Shown: one piece after another, positions 1 to 5,487 of the stretch
How positions within the stretch are numbered: position 1 is the first letter of the stretch
Layout: each line of letters opens with the position of its first letter
The notes under the pieces: generated by a model
Seen by the model: the letters and a program-made list of their open reading frames with translations, nothing else
Database searches by the model: none
Told to the model about the DNA's origin: nothing
From: Phycisphaeraceae bacterium
Lineage (GTDB): Bacteria > Planctomycetota > Phycisphaerae > Phycisphaerales > Phycisphaeraceae
Assembly (NCBI GenBank): GCA_016763955.1
Contig: JAESSU010000463.1
Coordinates: 1-5,529, forward strand
Reading direction: 5' to 3'
DNA length: 5,529 bases
Translations under genes and position numbers: made by a program

Positions 1-459
1 ATGGCCGGGGATGTGGACGATTTGCTGACAATTACGGCACTGTACACGGCGGCCTGCATCGCGTTGCATGGCTTTAATGCTATGCGTGCAATACTTACAT
101 TTAAATAAGATTCGCTGGGTGTAATCTTTATGACCACGCAGACGTTTGATGCCATCTGGGATCATAACCGAGTCCACAAATTTCATGCGGACATTACCCA
201 TGCGAATACGATCACCGTCTTTGATTTGGACCTTGCCCTTGATACGAACACTATTAACCTTCGTACCATTGGAAGACCCTAGGTCACGAAGATACCAATG
301 CTCACCTTTATAAGAAATGCACGCATGTGCAAAAGAGATCCGTGACAACGGCAAGGGCATGTCATTGCTTAGGTCCCGGCCAATGGTGACTTCTTTACGC
401 TTATAGCTAAGCTTAAATGCCGCAGTTTTATTTTTATGACTTGCCAGAAGGAAGGGCAT
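1..459 (-). CDS. FHA domain protein with C-terminal zinc ribbon (partial, 3' end outside window)
   Basis: I translated the reverse strand from the ATG at 459-457. It stays open for 153 codons to the window edge, so the C-terminus is missing. Residues about 14-95 form a forkhead-associated domain, a phosphothreonine-peptide reader. The visible hallmarks are G27-R28, S42-x-x-H45 and the D59-L-G-S-S-N-G-T66 block, followed by the usual G-D-R-I turn (82-85). Residues 119-151 form a zinc ribbon with C121-x2-C124 and C141-x2-C144, spaced as in the short F-x-C-x2-C...V-x-C-x2-C...I-x-x-P ribbons often seen in planctomycete proteins. No signal peptide or membrane segment is visible, so the visible part is probably cytoplasmic. 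The start lies 15 bp after the prepilin stop on the same strand, which suggests co-transcription. A weak GAG eight bases upstream is the only Shine-Dalgarno-like element. The FHA call is strong. The biological partner (a Ser/Thr kinase substrate or secretion component) is unknown. Confidence 0.9.
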   Translation of the reverse strand, partial: MPFLLASHKNKTAAFKLSYKRKEVTIGRDLSNDMPLPLSRISFAHACISYKGEHWYLRDLGSSNGTKVNSVRIKGKVQIKDGDRIRMGNVRMKFVDSVMIPDGIKRLRGHKDYTQRILFKCKYCTHSIKAMQRDAGRRVQCRNCQQIVHIPGH

Positions 460-474
460 GGCGTTTTCTCGTTA

Positions 475-1272
475 TTAAGGTGTGACGGTTTGCATCACAT
501 CAGAAACAGATTGAAGGTTTCGGTAACTATTGCGGATTTTGATCCAGTCGACATTACCTGGATCTGTTAAAAAAAACAACTCGTTATGTGATGCAAATTG
601 CGTGTCAGGGTCTTGCCAGTATTCAAAATTCACATGACCGTCTGCATAGGAGATCGATGTGCCTCGCGTATGAAACGTTGCCATATAATCAATCCAACTA
701 TATTTTTGCCCTTGACGGACATACATGATCCATGAACCAATATTCCAGCCTCGTGAGTCAAGCTCTTCTAACGCGAGCATCTGAGCAGACGGGTTAAGAA
801 TATCCGCATAATCATCGGTTCCAAACTGAGCCCAAGAGTGGGTTGGCGAACTTAAATGTTTGTCCCAATTTTCACCCCGCAAAGGCGCAACGATACTGTA
901 GCTACGTTGGTTGCCTGTTGGATCCGATGGGCAATGCCAAATCTTTAATGTACGAACATACGAATAAAGTTTGCCTTGCTCAATTGGAGCCCAGCCCGCA
1001 CCACGTTTAACCCAACCATCGGTGTCGTCGGGCAACGAGTTGATTAACTTCTGGTTGTTATCCGAAGGATAGACGACCCAAGCAATGGCTAGCTGACGCA
1101 GTGAATTTTCACAAAAACGACGCCTTGCCTGTTCACGGGCGCTTTGTAAAGCCGGTTGAAGAATCGCAATGAGCATTGTAATGACAGAGATACTCACAAG
1201 TAACTCAATGAGACTAAAGCCACGTCGATAAGAACAGCATTTACAACTATTTTTTAATGTGTAATGAATCAT
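475..1272 (-). CDS. Prepilin-type protein with N-terminal methylation motif and H-X9-DG signature
   Basis: This 265-residue protein has a short basic leader (residues 1-18) ending in R-R-G18. F19-S-L-I-E23 and a hydrophobic helix to about residue 40 follow. This is the type IV prepilin/type II pseudopilin processing site, cleaved after G18, with E23 at position +5 of the mature protein. The helix continues as the amphipathic A-R-E-Q-A-R-R-R segment usual for these proteins. The middle carries W112-H-C114-P-S-D117. The end carries H201-(nine residues)-D211-G212, the H-X9-DG feature of planctomycete/verrucomicrobial prepilin-like families. It should sit in the inner membrane before processing by a PilD-type peptidase. 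Which machine it serves (type II secretion, pilus, or a surface role) cannot be told, because no gsp or pil genes are in view. The leader is odd in holding C10, C12 and C13. The ATG at 1272 has no close Shine-Dalgarno; an AAAGG lies about 14 bases upstream. No other in-frame start precedes the cleavage site. Probably first gene of a pair with the FHA gene. Confidence 0.9.
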   Translation of the reverse strand: MIHYTLKNSCKCCSYRRGFSLIELLVSISVITMLIAILQPALQSAREQARRRFCENSLRQLAIAWVVYPSDNNQKLINSLPDDTDGWVKRGAGWAPIEQGKLYSYVRTLKIWHCPSDPTGNQRSYSIVAPLRGENWDKHLSSPTHSWAQFGTDDYADILNPSAQMLALEELDSRGWNIGSWIMYVRQGQKYSWIDYMATFHTRGTSISYADGHVNFEYWQDPDTQFASHNELFFLTDPGNVDWIKIRNSYRNLQSVSDVMQTVTP

Positions 1273-1275
1273 GTC

Positions 1276-1288
1276 GGTCTGGAAGACC
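1276..1288 (-). promoter_or_regulatory. Small hairpin just upstream of the prepilin start codon
   Basis: GGTCT (1276-1280) and AGACC (1284-1288) are perfect inverted repeats around a 3-base loop. They end three bases before the prepilin ATG on the minus strand. In the transcript the hairpin would cover part of the only AAGG-like purine stretch, so it could dampen ribosome access. A 5-bp stem can occur by chance, and no regulation is demonstrated. Confidence 0.2.
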
Positions 1289-1330
1289 TTTATTAGCTAC
1301 CGGATTACTACCTCAAATATCTACAAGCAC

Positions 1331-1351
1331 AAAACAGTCTTAAACTGTTTT
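1331..1351. repeat. 8-bp inverted repeat, possible operator
   Basis: The arms AAAACAGT (1331-1338) and ACTGTTTT (1344-1351) are exact reverse complements separated by five bases, giving a 21-bp dyad. It lies 59 bp upstream of the prepilin start and just before TTGACT (1353-1358) on the plus strand. The size and AT-rich flanks suit a dimeric transcription factor site. An RNA hairpin is also possible but would be weak. I do not recognise the site as that of any known regulator. Confidence 0.35.
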
Positions 1352-1364
1352 ATTGACTAAAGAT

Positions 1365-1378
1365 ACGCTCATTAGCGT
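1365..1378. repeat. 5-bp inverted repeat with four-base loop
   Basis: ACGCT (1365-1369) and AGCGT (1374-1378) are exact reverse complements around CATT, extendable by one T-G wobble pair. It lies 13 bp from the larger dyad at 1331-1351. Its function is unknown, and the stem is short enough to be chance. Confidence 0.2.
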
Positions 1379-1440
1379 GAGGCAATCAATCGTTCCGGGC
1401 AAATGCGTATAAAACGTCATCTGCATGTCTATTCTATAAC

Positions 1441-1569
1441 AAGGGCCTGCGTAACCACCCCCTCAGGCGGCATCAGCATTGCGTCACTTAGCATGACTTT
1501 CTTGCTGTATAGAACTGCCATAGTGTAACATTTAAAGGCTTTGGCTCCAAACTTTATCTTATTTTTTTT
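1441..1569 (+). other. Candidate structured leader or small RNA ahead of the helicase
   Basis: On the plus strand this stretch begins just after a -10-like TATAAC (1435-1440). It contains GCCTG/CAGGC (1445-1449 with 1464-1468). It also contains a nested stem-loop: GGCA 1469-1472 with TGCC 1516-1519, CAGCA 1474-1478 with TGCTG 1503-1507, and GTCA 1483-1486 with TGAC 1494-1497. It ends in a bulged hairpin and T8. The arrangement resembles a short independent transcript or an attenuated 5' leader. There is no convincing -35, and each stem is short. It matches no RNA family that I recognise. Confidence 0.2.
1533..1569 (+). terminator. Terminator-like hairpin with T8 tract
   Basis: Bases 1533-1537 (TAAAG) pair with 1552-1556 (CTTTA). 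After a two-base bulge (GC), TTTG (1540-1543) pairs with CAAA (1548-1551), leaving a four-base loop. TCTTATTTTTTTT follows directly, with eight T at 1562-1569. This has the layout of a plus-strand intrinsic terminator, but the stem is AT-rich and bulged. It lies 80 bp upstream of the helicase start, so it would end a short leader or small RNA and not an annotated gene. Confidence 0.3.
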
Positions 1570-1649
1570 CAGTTGGTCTCCAAATACGCTATCATGCCCC
1601 ACTTGTCCGAGATAAATCAACCTTAGTTTTTGCGAAAGTTCCAAACCCC

Positions 1650-3101
1650 TTGTCTGAATCCACCAACGCATTTGAAGCCTTAAAATTGGCTGAACCCCTA
1701 CTTCGTGCACTTTCCCGCAAGGGCTATGACACACCAACCCCCATTCAGGCAGCTGCAATCCCTGTCGTCATGGAGGGCAAAGATGTCCTAGGCTGCGCAC
1801 AGACAGGCACAGGGAAAACTGCTGCCTTTGCACTGCCCATACTCCACCAGCTTTGCCCGCCCCCGCAAGTCCACCAAGCGAGCAAGTCCCATAAACCCCG
1901 CAAGCCTAAATACCGTGATTTGCGTGCTCTAGTTCTTGCTCCCACCCGTGAGCTAGCTGCACAGATCCACGAAAGCTTTCGTGAATATGGACACTACGCA
2001 AGACTCAAATCCGCAGTGATCTTCGGGGGTGTCAGTCAATACCATCAAGTCAAAGCCTTGCAAAGCGGCGTGGATATTCTCGTCGCCACGCCCGGCCGTC
2101 TGATGGATCTCTACGATCAAGGGCATGTGAATCTCGACGAAATTGAAATTCTAGTTCTTGATGAAGCAGACCGAATGCTCGACATGGGGTTTGTCAAAGA
2201 CATTCGTCGCATCATCACTTACATGCCCCAAAAACGGCAGAACCTGCTCTTTTCTGCGACGATGCCCAAACCGATCCGTCAGTTAGCTGACGCGATTTTG
2301 CGTAACCCCGTTTCAATTCAAGTTGACTCACAAGCATTAAGTGCCGCAGAAACAGTCAAGCAACAAATCTGCTTAGTTCAAAATGCACGTAAAGCTGATT
2401 TGCTTTGTTACATGATGCACAACATCAGTGTTTCACGAGCTATTGTCTTCACGCGAACCAAAATCCGAGCAGACCGTTTAACCCGGTCACTCACGCGTGA
2501 AAATATCGAAGCTGAAGCGATTCACTCCGACAAATCACAGCATGCTCGCACACGTGCGCTAGCTCGATTTAAACGCGGTGATTTACATGTCCTAGTTGCC
2601 AGTGACATCGCTGCTCGTGGTGTGGACATCGATAATATCTCACATGTATTTAACTTTGATATGCCCGGTGATCCTGAAACTTACGTGCACCGAATCGGAC
2701 GCACCGGACGTGCAGGCTTAGAAGGCGTTGCAATCACCTTTGTCAGTGAAGATGACGAAAAGGCCCTGCGTTTAGTCGAACGCCATCTCAAGCAACCCAT
2801 CGAAGAATTAGAACACCCTTACGACAAGCCAGAGTTTACACGCAACGCAAAGCCTGTGAAAAAAAGACGTGCACGGCATCCTATGGACAAATCATCACGA
2901 AGCCGTGAACCGGGTGAAAACAAAGGCTCCGCAGGCCCACGACGCCCACGTAAAAAACGAACCTTCGAAAAAAAAACAAACGTAAAAACAAAATCAAATG
3001 ATGGTTCAGCCACCCCCCAAAAAGGCAATCACAGTGCCAATCCCAAGAAAAAACCAAAGAACAATAAAAGACGTCCACCGCGCAAACCCGATGCCAATTG
3101 A
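1650..3101 (+). CDS. rhlE: RhlE-like DEAD-box ATP-dependent RNA helicase
   Basis: This 483-residue cytoplasmic protein unwinds short RNA duplexes using ATP, in ribosome assembly or RNA turnover in related proteins. All motifs are present in order: Q motif G25-Y...P-T-P-I-Q33; motif I A50-Q-T-G-T-G-K-T57; Ia P98-T-R-E-L102; Ib T147-P-G-R150; II D171-E-A-D174; III S202-A-T204; IV around A264-T270; V around S318-R323-G-V-D-I327; VI H347-R-I-G-R-T-G-R354. The core ends near residue 385. A lysine/arginine-rich, probably disordered tail of about 95 residues follows, as in RhlE-type enzymes, where it aids RNA binding. A basic insert (about 70-90) separates motifs I and Ia. The start is TTG: there is no in-frame ATG or GTG between the upstream stop at 1533-1535 and the Q motif, and the conserved F8 stands where family N-termini begin. 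The Shine-Dalgarno is poor (GCGAAAG, about 11 bases upstream). An A9 run (2968-2976) in the tail could promote slippage. Helicase call near certain; RhlE subfamily likely. Confidence 0.95.
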   Translation: MSESTNAFEALKLAEPLLRALSRKGYDTPTPIQAAAIPVVMEGKDVLGCAQTGTGKTAAFALPILHQLCPPPQVHQASKSHKPRKPKYRDLRALVLAPTRELAAQIHESFREYGHYARLKSAVIFGGVSQYHQVKALQSGVDILVATPGRLMDLYDQGHVNLDEIEILVLDEADRMLDMGFVKDIRRIITYMPQKRQNLLFSATMPKPIRQLADAILRNPVSIQVDSQALSAAETVKQQICLVQNARKADLLCYMMHNISVSRAIVFTRTKIRADRLTRSLTRENIEAEAIHSDKSQHARTRALARFKRGDLHVLVASDIAARGVDIDNISHVFNFDMPGDPETYVHRIGRTGRAGLEGVAITFVSEDDEKALRLVERHLKQPIEELEHPYDKPEFTRNAKPVKKRRARHPMDKSSRSREPGENKGSAGPRRPRKKRTFEKKTNVKTKSNDGSATPQKGNHSANPKKKPKNNKRRPPRKPDAN

Positions 3102-3159
3102 ATCAAAGTCTAATCTTTGCGATGATAGACCTACTCATAAGCTTTATTAAAAATTAACT

Positions 3160-3163
3160 GGAG
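3160..3163 (+). promoter_or_regulatory. Ribosome binding site of the chlorite dismutase-family gene
   Basis: GGAG lies five bases before the ATG at 3169. It favours that start over the in-frame ATG at 3247 (M27), which sits nearer the conserved domain but has no purine-rich element ahead of it. Confidence 0.7.
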
Positions 3164-3168
3164 CCTTC

Positions 3169-3894
3169 ATGCGCCCACAACGCCCAACGCCACCCAAACC
3201 TGACATTGCTGAGCATGGCTCACCGATCAACGATCAACCTCAAGTCATGGACCGCAGACTTTTTGTCCAGCTACTGGTCTTTACTGATTGCACAGACAGC
3301 AGCGAAGTTGTCCAAGCAATGGAAAAAGCAGGCATCGTCGGCGCAGTTTATGAAGACCTTCACGATGCCAATGGCATTGCGATCCTTGCACTACATGAAG
3401 ATCCAAATTTCTTTGTGACAACTTGGCGCAACATGCTCAAAGGCTGTCCTTTTGATCTGATGACCCATCTGCCGGACATGACAATGTTTGGCAGAACCTA
3501 CAGCATCGGTTACGAACCCAATCTCCAGGAAGTCCTCTTTGACCGACCAGTCAATACAGCGACCAATCCAAAGTGGCCTTGGGCGATTTGGTATCCATTG
3601 CGCCGCAAAGGTGAGTTCAACAAGCTCAGTGCTGAAGAGCAACGTGCAGTGCTCATGGAACATGGCACCATCGGCATGGCGTTTGGGGGACACGATCTGG
3701 CACACGACATTCGTCTCTCTTGCCATGGCTTAGACCGCAATGACAATGACTTTGTGCTCGGACTTCTGGGCAAAGATTTGCACCCACTTTCTGCACTGGT
3801 TCAAACCATGCGTAAGACCAAGCAAACCTCAGAACTACTTCAATGTCTTGGCCCCTTTTTCGTCGGCAAAGCGATCTGGCAAAGTAAAGCGTAA
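3169..3894 (+). CDS. Chlorite dismutase/HemQ (coproheme decarboxylase) family protein
   Basis: This 241-residue protein has two ferredoxin-like halves of the Cld superfamily, heme or coproheme proteins that act in the cytoplasm. In HemQ/ChdC members coproheme is decarboxylated to protoheme; true Clds split chlorite. The C-terminal half shows the family pattern: W141-Y-P-L-R145-R, M163-E-H165-G, G187-L-D189, V221...M224-R, and G228-P-F-F-V-G233. From remembered alignments H165 should be the proximal heme ligand, and Y142 matches the catalytic YP tyrosine of HemQ. The distal position, Arg in true Cld and Gln in Firmicute HemQ, falls in an H-D-L-A-H-D stretch (175-180) with neither residue. Chlorite dismutation is therefore unlikely, and decarboxylase activity is plausible but unproved. 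The loop after Y142 is about four residues shorter than in HemQ. Residues 1-26 are proline-rich and outside the domain; M27 is an alternative start. No signal peptide. The helicase ends 67 bp upstream, and no other heme genes are in view. Confidence 0.85.
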   Translation: MRPQRPTPPKPDIAEHGSPINDQPQVMDRRLFVQLLVFTDCTDSSEVVQAMEKAGIVGAVYEDLHDANGIAILALHEDPNFFVTTWRNMLKGCPFDLMTHLPDMTMFGRTYSIGYEPNLQEVLFDRPVNTATNPKWPWAIWYPLRRKGEFNKLSAEEQRAVLMEHGTIGMAFGGHDLAHDIRLSCHGLDRNDNDFVLGLLGKDLHPLSALVQTMRKTKQTSELLQCLGPFFVGKAIWQSKA

Positions 3895-4011
3895 CACAAG
3901 CACCCCCCAAATTTAGAACTTGCGCAAGACAAAACGACAGGTCGGTTTGCTCAAATAAATGAGTCACACACGCCAGCTATTTAACCACGCATCACCAAGA
4001 GAAAGTTCATC
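3895..4011 (+). other. Gap between heme-protein and uridylyltransferase genes
   Basis: These 117 bases contain a perfect 10-bp palindrome CTTGCGCAAG (3919-3928) and an imperfect hairpin (3930-3949) without a T tract. I see no clear promoter or terminator, so read-through from the upstream gene is possible. Confidence 0.5.
3997..4005 (+). promoter_or_regulatory. Purine-rich ribosome binding region before a GTG start
   Basis: AAGAGAAAG ends six bases before the GTG at 4012. The in-frame stop at 3982-3984 and the lack of ATG, GTG or TTG between it and 4012 leave GTG as the only plausible start. Confidence 0.5.
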
Positions 4012-5466
4012 GTGGCAACCCCCAAATTTACCATCGAAGAACGTCTAGCCAAAGCCAAGGCCATACTCAAACAAGCAGATCAATCCCAAGTTCTAAATTA
4101 TTGGGATCAACTTAGTGATGATCAAAAAAAACAAATACTAGGCCAAATTGAATCAGTCGATTGGGTTGAAGTGACCCGACTCGTACAGTCCCATGTACTT
4201 AACACCCCCGAATTTATTGCTCCTAAAAGTATTGAGCCTGCACCTTATCTGCCACGGATCCCCAGCAAGAACCTAGCGGACAAATACAAACAAGCCAAAA
4301 AGGCAGGCGAAAAACTTTTGCGCGACGGCAAAGTCGCAGCCTTCACCGTCGCAGGTGGACAAGGCACACGCCTTGGCTGGAATGGCCCCAAAGGATCCTA
4401 TCCCGCAACGGCTATCCGCAAGATTCCCTTGTTCTGCTGCTTCGCGGAATTCATCCGTAAGGCTGAACAAAAGTTTGGCACCACCATCCCTTGGTACATC
4501 ATGACCAGTCCGATTAATGACGCAGCCACACGCGCGTTTTTTGAAGAACATGGCAACTTCGGCTTACGAGCAGACCACATCATGATCTTCCCACAAGGCA
4601 TGATGCCCGCCTTTGACTCAAAGACTGGTAAAGCCCTGCTCGAATCACCAGATACCCTAGCCATGGCTCCTAATGGGCATGGCGGATCACTCAAAGCACT
4701 CTACACCTCGGGCGCAATTGCAGACATGAAACAACGGGGCATTGAACAGATCAGCTATGTTCAAGTTGATAACCCGCTCGTCAAAGTCATCGACCCACTG
4801 TTCATTGGCTTACACGCAAAATCCCAAGCAGGTATGTCCTCTAAGGCATTACCTAAAGCCTATGCCCAAGAAAAAGTGGGCGTCTTCTGTAAAGTTAACG
4901 ACAAAGTCAGCGTCATTGAATATTCCAATATGCCCGATGAACTATCGGAGATGCGCGATGAAGCAGGCGAGCTGGTGTACAAAGGCGGGAGCATTGCGAT
5001 TCATGTCATGGCTACTGACTTTGTTGAAAAAATTAACACACAAGAAGGCGGCTTTGCCCTACCTTACAACCGTGCAAACAAAAAGGTCGCCTATTGGGAT
5101 CATAAAAATAATGCCACCGTCACACCCCAGACAGCCAATGCCGTTAAGCTTGAGACGTTTGTGTTTGATGCCCTACCTTTATGCCAAGAGTCGGTGATTC
5201 TTGAAACAGATCGGATCGAAGAATTTTCGCCGATTAAAAATGCAGATGAACCCGGAGCACTAGACTGTCCTGCAACTTGTAAGCAAGGTCAAACTGACCG
5301 TGCAGCTCGCTGGCTTGAAACCAAAAATGTCAAAATCCCACGCAAAGCAGATGGTAGTGTCGATGCAATCATCGAACTAAGTCACCTTAAAGCTATCGAC
5401 CCCGAAGACCTTGATGACATGGACTTGCCTGCCGCGATTGATGCTGGCACAGAAGTATTAATCTAA
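4012..5466 (+). CDS. UDPGP type 1 family uridylyltransferase (UAP1-like UDP-sugar pyrophosphorylase)
   Basis: This 484-residue cytoplasmic enzyme should transfer UMP from UTP to a sugar 1-phosphate, releasing pyrophosphate. It belongs to the UAP1/UGP fold common in eukaryotes, not to the GalU or GlmU types. An N-terminal helical part (1-100) precedes the nucleotide-binding loop A114-G-G-Q-G-T-R-L-G122 and P126-K-G128. Then come the uridine-binding P220-N-G-H-G-G225, V252-D-N-P-L256 with the metal-binding aspartate D253, and a late F405-S-P-I-K-N410 block with the conserved lysine K409. The extended C-terminal part (T428 to L468, including A-R-W-L-E at 442-446) matches UAP1-like proteins. Length is close to the roughly 480-520 of that family. 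The best substrate guess is N-acetylglucosamine 1-phosphate, supplying UDP-GlcNAc for glycans or envelope; glucose or galactose 1-phosphate cannot be excluded. The GTG start is forced by the upstream stop. No membrane segment or signal peptide. It may be co-transcribed with the two upstream genes, though the function is unrelated. Confidence 0.92.
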   Translation: MATPKFTIEERLAKAKAILKQADQSQVLNYWDQLSDDQKKQILGQIESVDWVEVTRLVQSHVLNTPEFIAPKSIEPAPYLPRIPSKNLADKYKQAKKAGEKLLRDGKVAAFTVAGGQGTRLGWNGPKGSYPATAIRKIPLFCCFAEFIRKAEQKFGTTIPWYIMTSPINDAATRAFFEEHGNFGLRADHIMIFPQGMMPAFDSKTGKALLESPDTLAMAPNGHGGSLKALYTSGAIADMKQRGIEQISYVQVDNPLVKVIDPLFIGLHAKSQAGMSSKALPKAYAQEKVGVFCKVNDKVSVIEYSNMPDELSEMRDEAGELVYKGGSIAIHVMATDFVEKINTQEGGFALPYNRANKKVAYWDHKNNATVTPQTANAVKLETFVFDALPLCQESVILETDRIEEFSPIKNADEPGALDCPATCKQGQTDRAARWLETKNVKIPRKADGSVDAIIELSHLKAIDPEDLDDMDLPAAIDAGTEVLI

Positions 5467-5487
5467 CCCCCCCCCGGGAACCCCCGG
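5467..5487 (+). other. C9 homopolymer and GC-rich hairpin after the last gene
   Basis: Nine C directly follow the TAA stop (5467-5475). CCGGG (5474-5478) can pair with CCCGG (5483-5487) around a four-base loop. No T tract follows, so it is not a standard intrinsic terminator. It could slow RNA polymerase or stabilise the 3' end. The run is also a place where sequencing errors are common. The bases after it (5488-5529) contain nothing that can be called. Confidence 0.3.

Larger units (their letters stand above)
1273..1649. other. Divergent intergenic region with several inverted repeats
   Basis: These 377 bases separate the minus-strand prepilin gene from the plus-strand helicase gene and must hold control signals for both. 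It contains three perfect short dyads (1276-1288, 1331-1351, 1365-1378), a nested stem-loop (1469-1519), and a bulged hairpin with a T8 run (1533-1569). No convincing sigma70 pair was found. TTGACT at 1353-1358 is a good -35 without a matching -10. TATAAA (1408-1413), TATAAC (1435-1440) and TATCAT (1590-1595) are -10-like but lack good -35 elements. No tRNA is apparent. Confidence 0.85.

Noticed and set aside
1594..1626. Ten-codon upstream ORF (ATG at 1594, TAG at 1624-1626) ahead of the helicase
   Set aside because: It has no Shine-Dalgarno and is easily explained by chance.
1273..1649. Search for tRNA, SRP RNA or tmRNA in the intergenic region
   Set aside because: No cloverleaf, no GGAAGGAAGCAG-like SRP signature and no tmRNA tag reading were found on either strand.
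1429..1758. Minus-strand open frame of 109 codons overlapping the helicase start, including a 30-codon 3' part in the intergenic region
   Set aside because: Its first third is antisense to the certain helicase N-terminus. No ribosome site precedes any of its ATGs, and no family is recognisable. The intergenic tail reads plausibly as protein but cannot be supported.
3104..3119. CAAAG/CTTTG hairpin just after the helicase stop
   Set aside because: A five-pair AT-rich stem with a six-base loop and no T tract is too weak to call a terminator.
3391..3773. Long open frames antisense to, or in other frames of, the heme-protein gene
   Set aside because: They are shadows of a gene with clear family motifs and show no domain of their own.
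3930..3949. Imperfect hairpin after the heme-protein gene
   Set aside because: The stem has a mismatch, and no T run follows.
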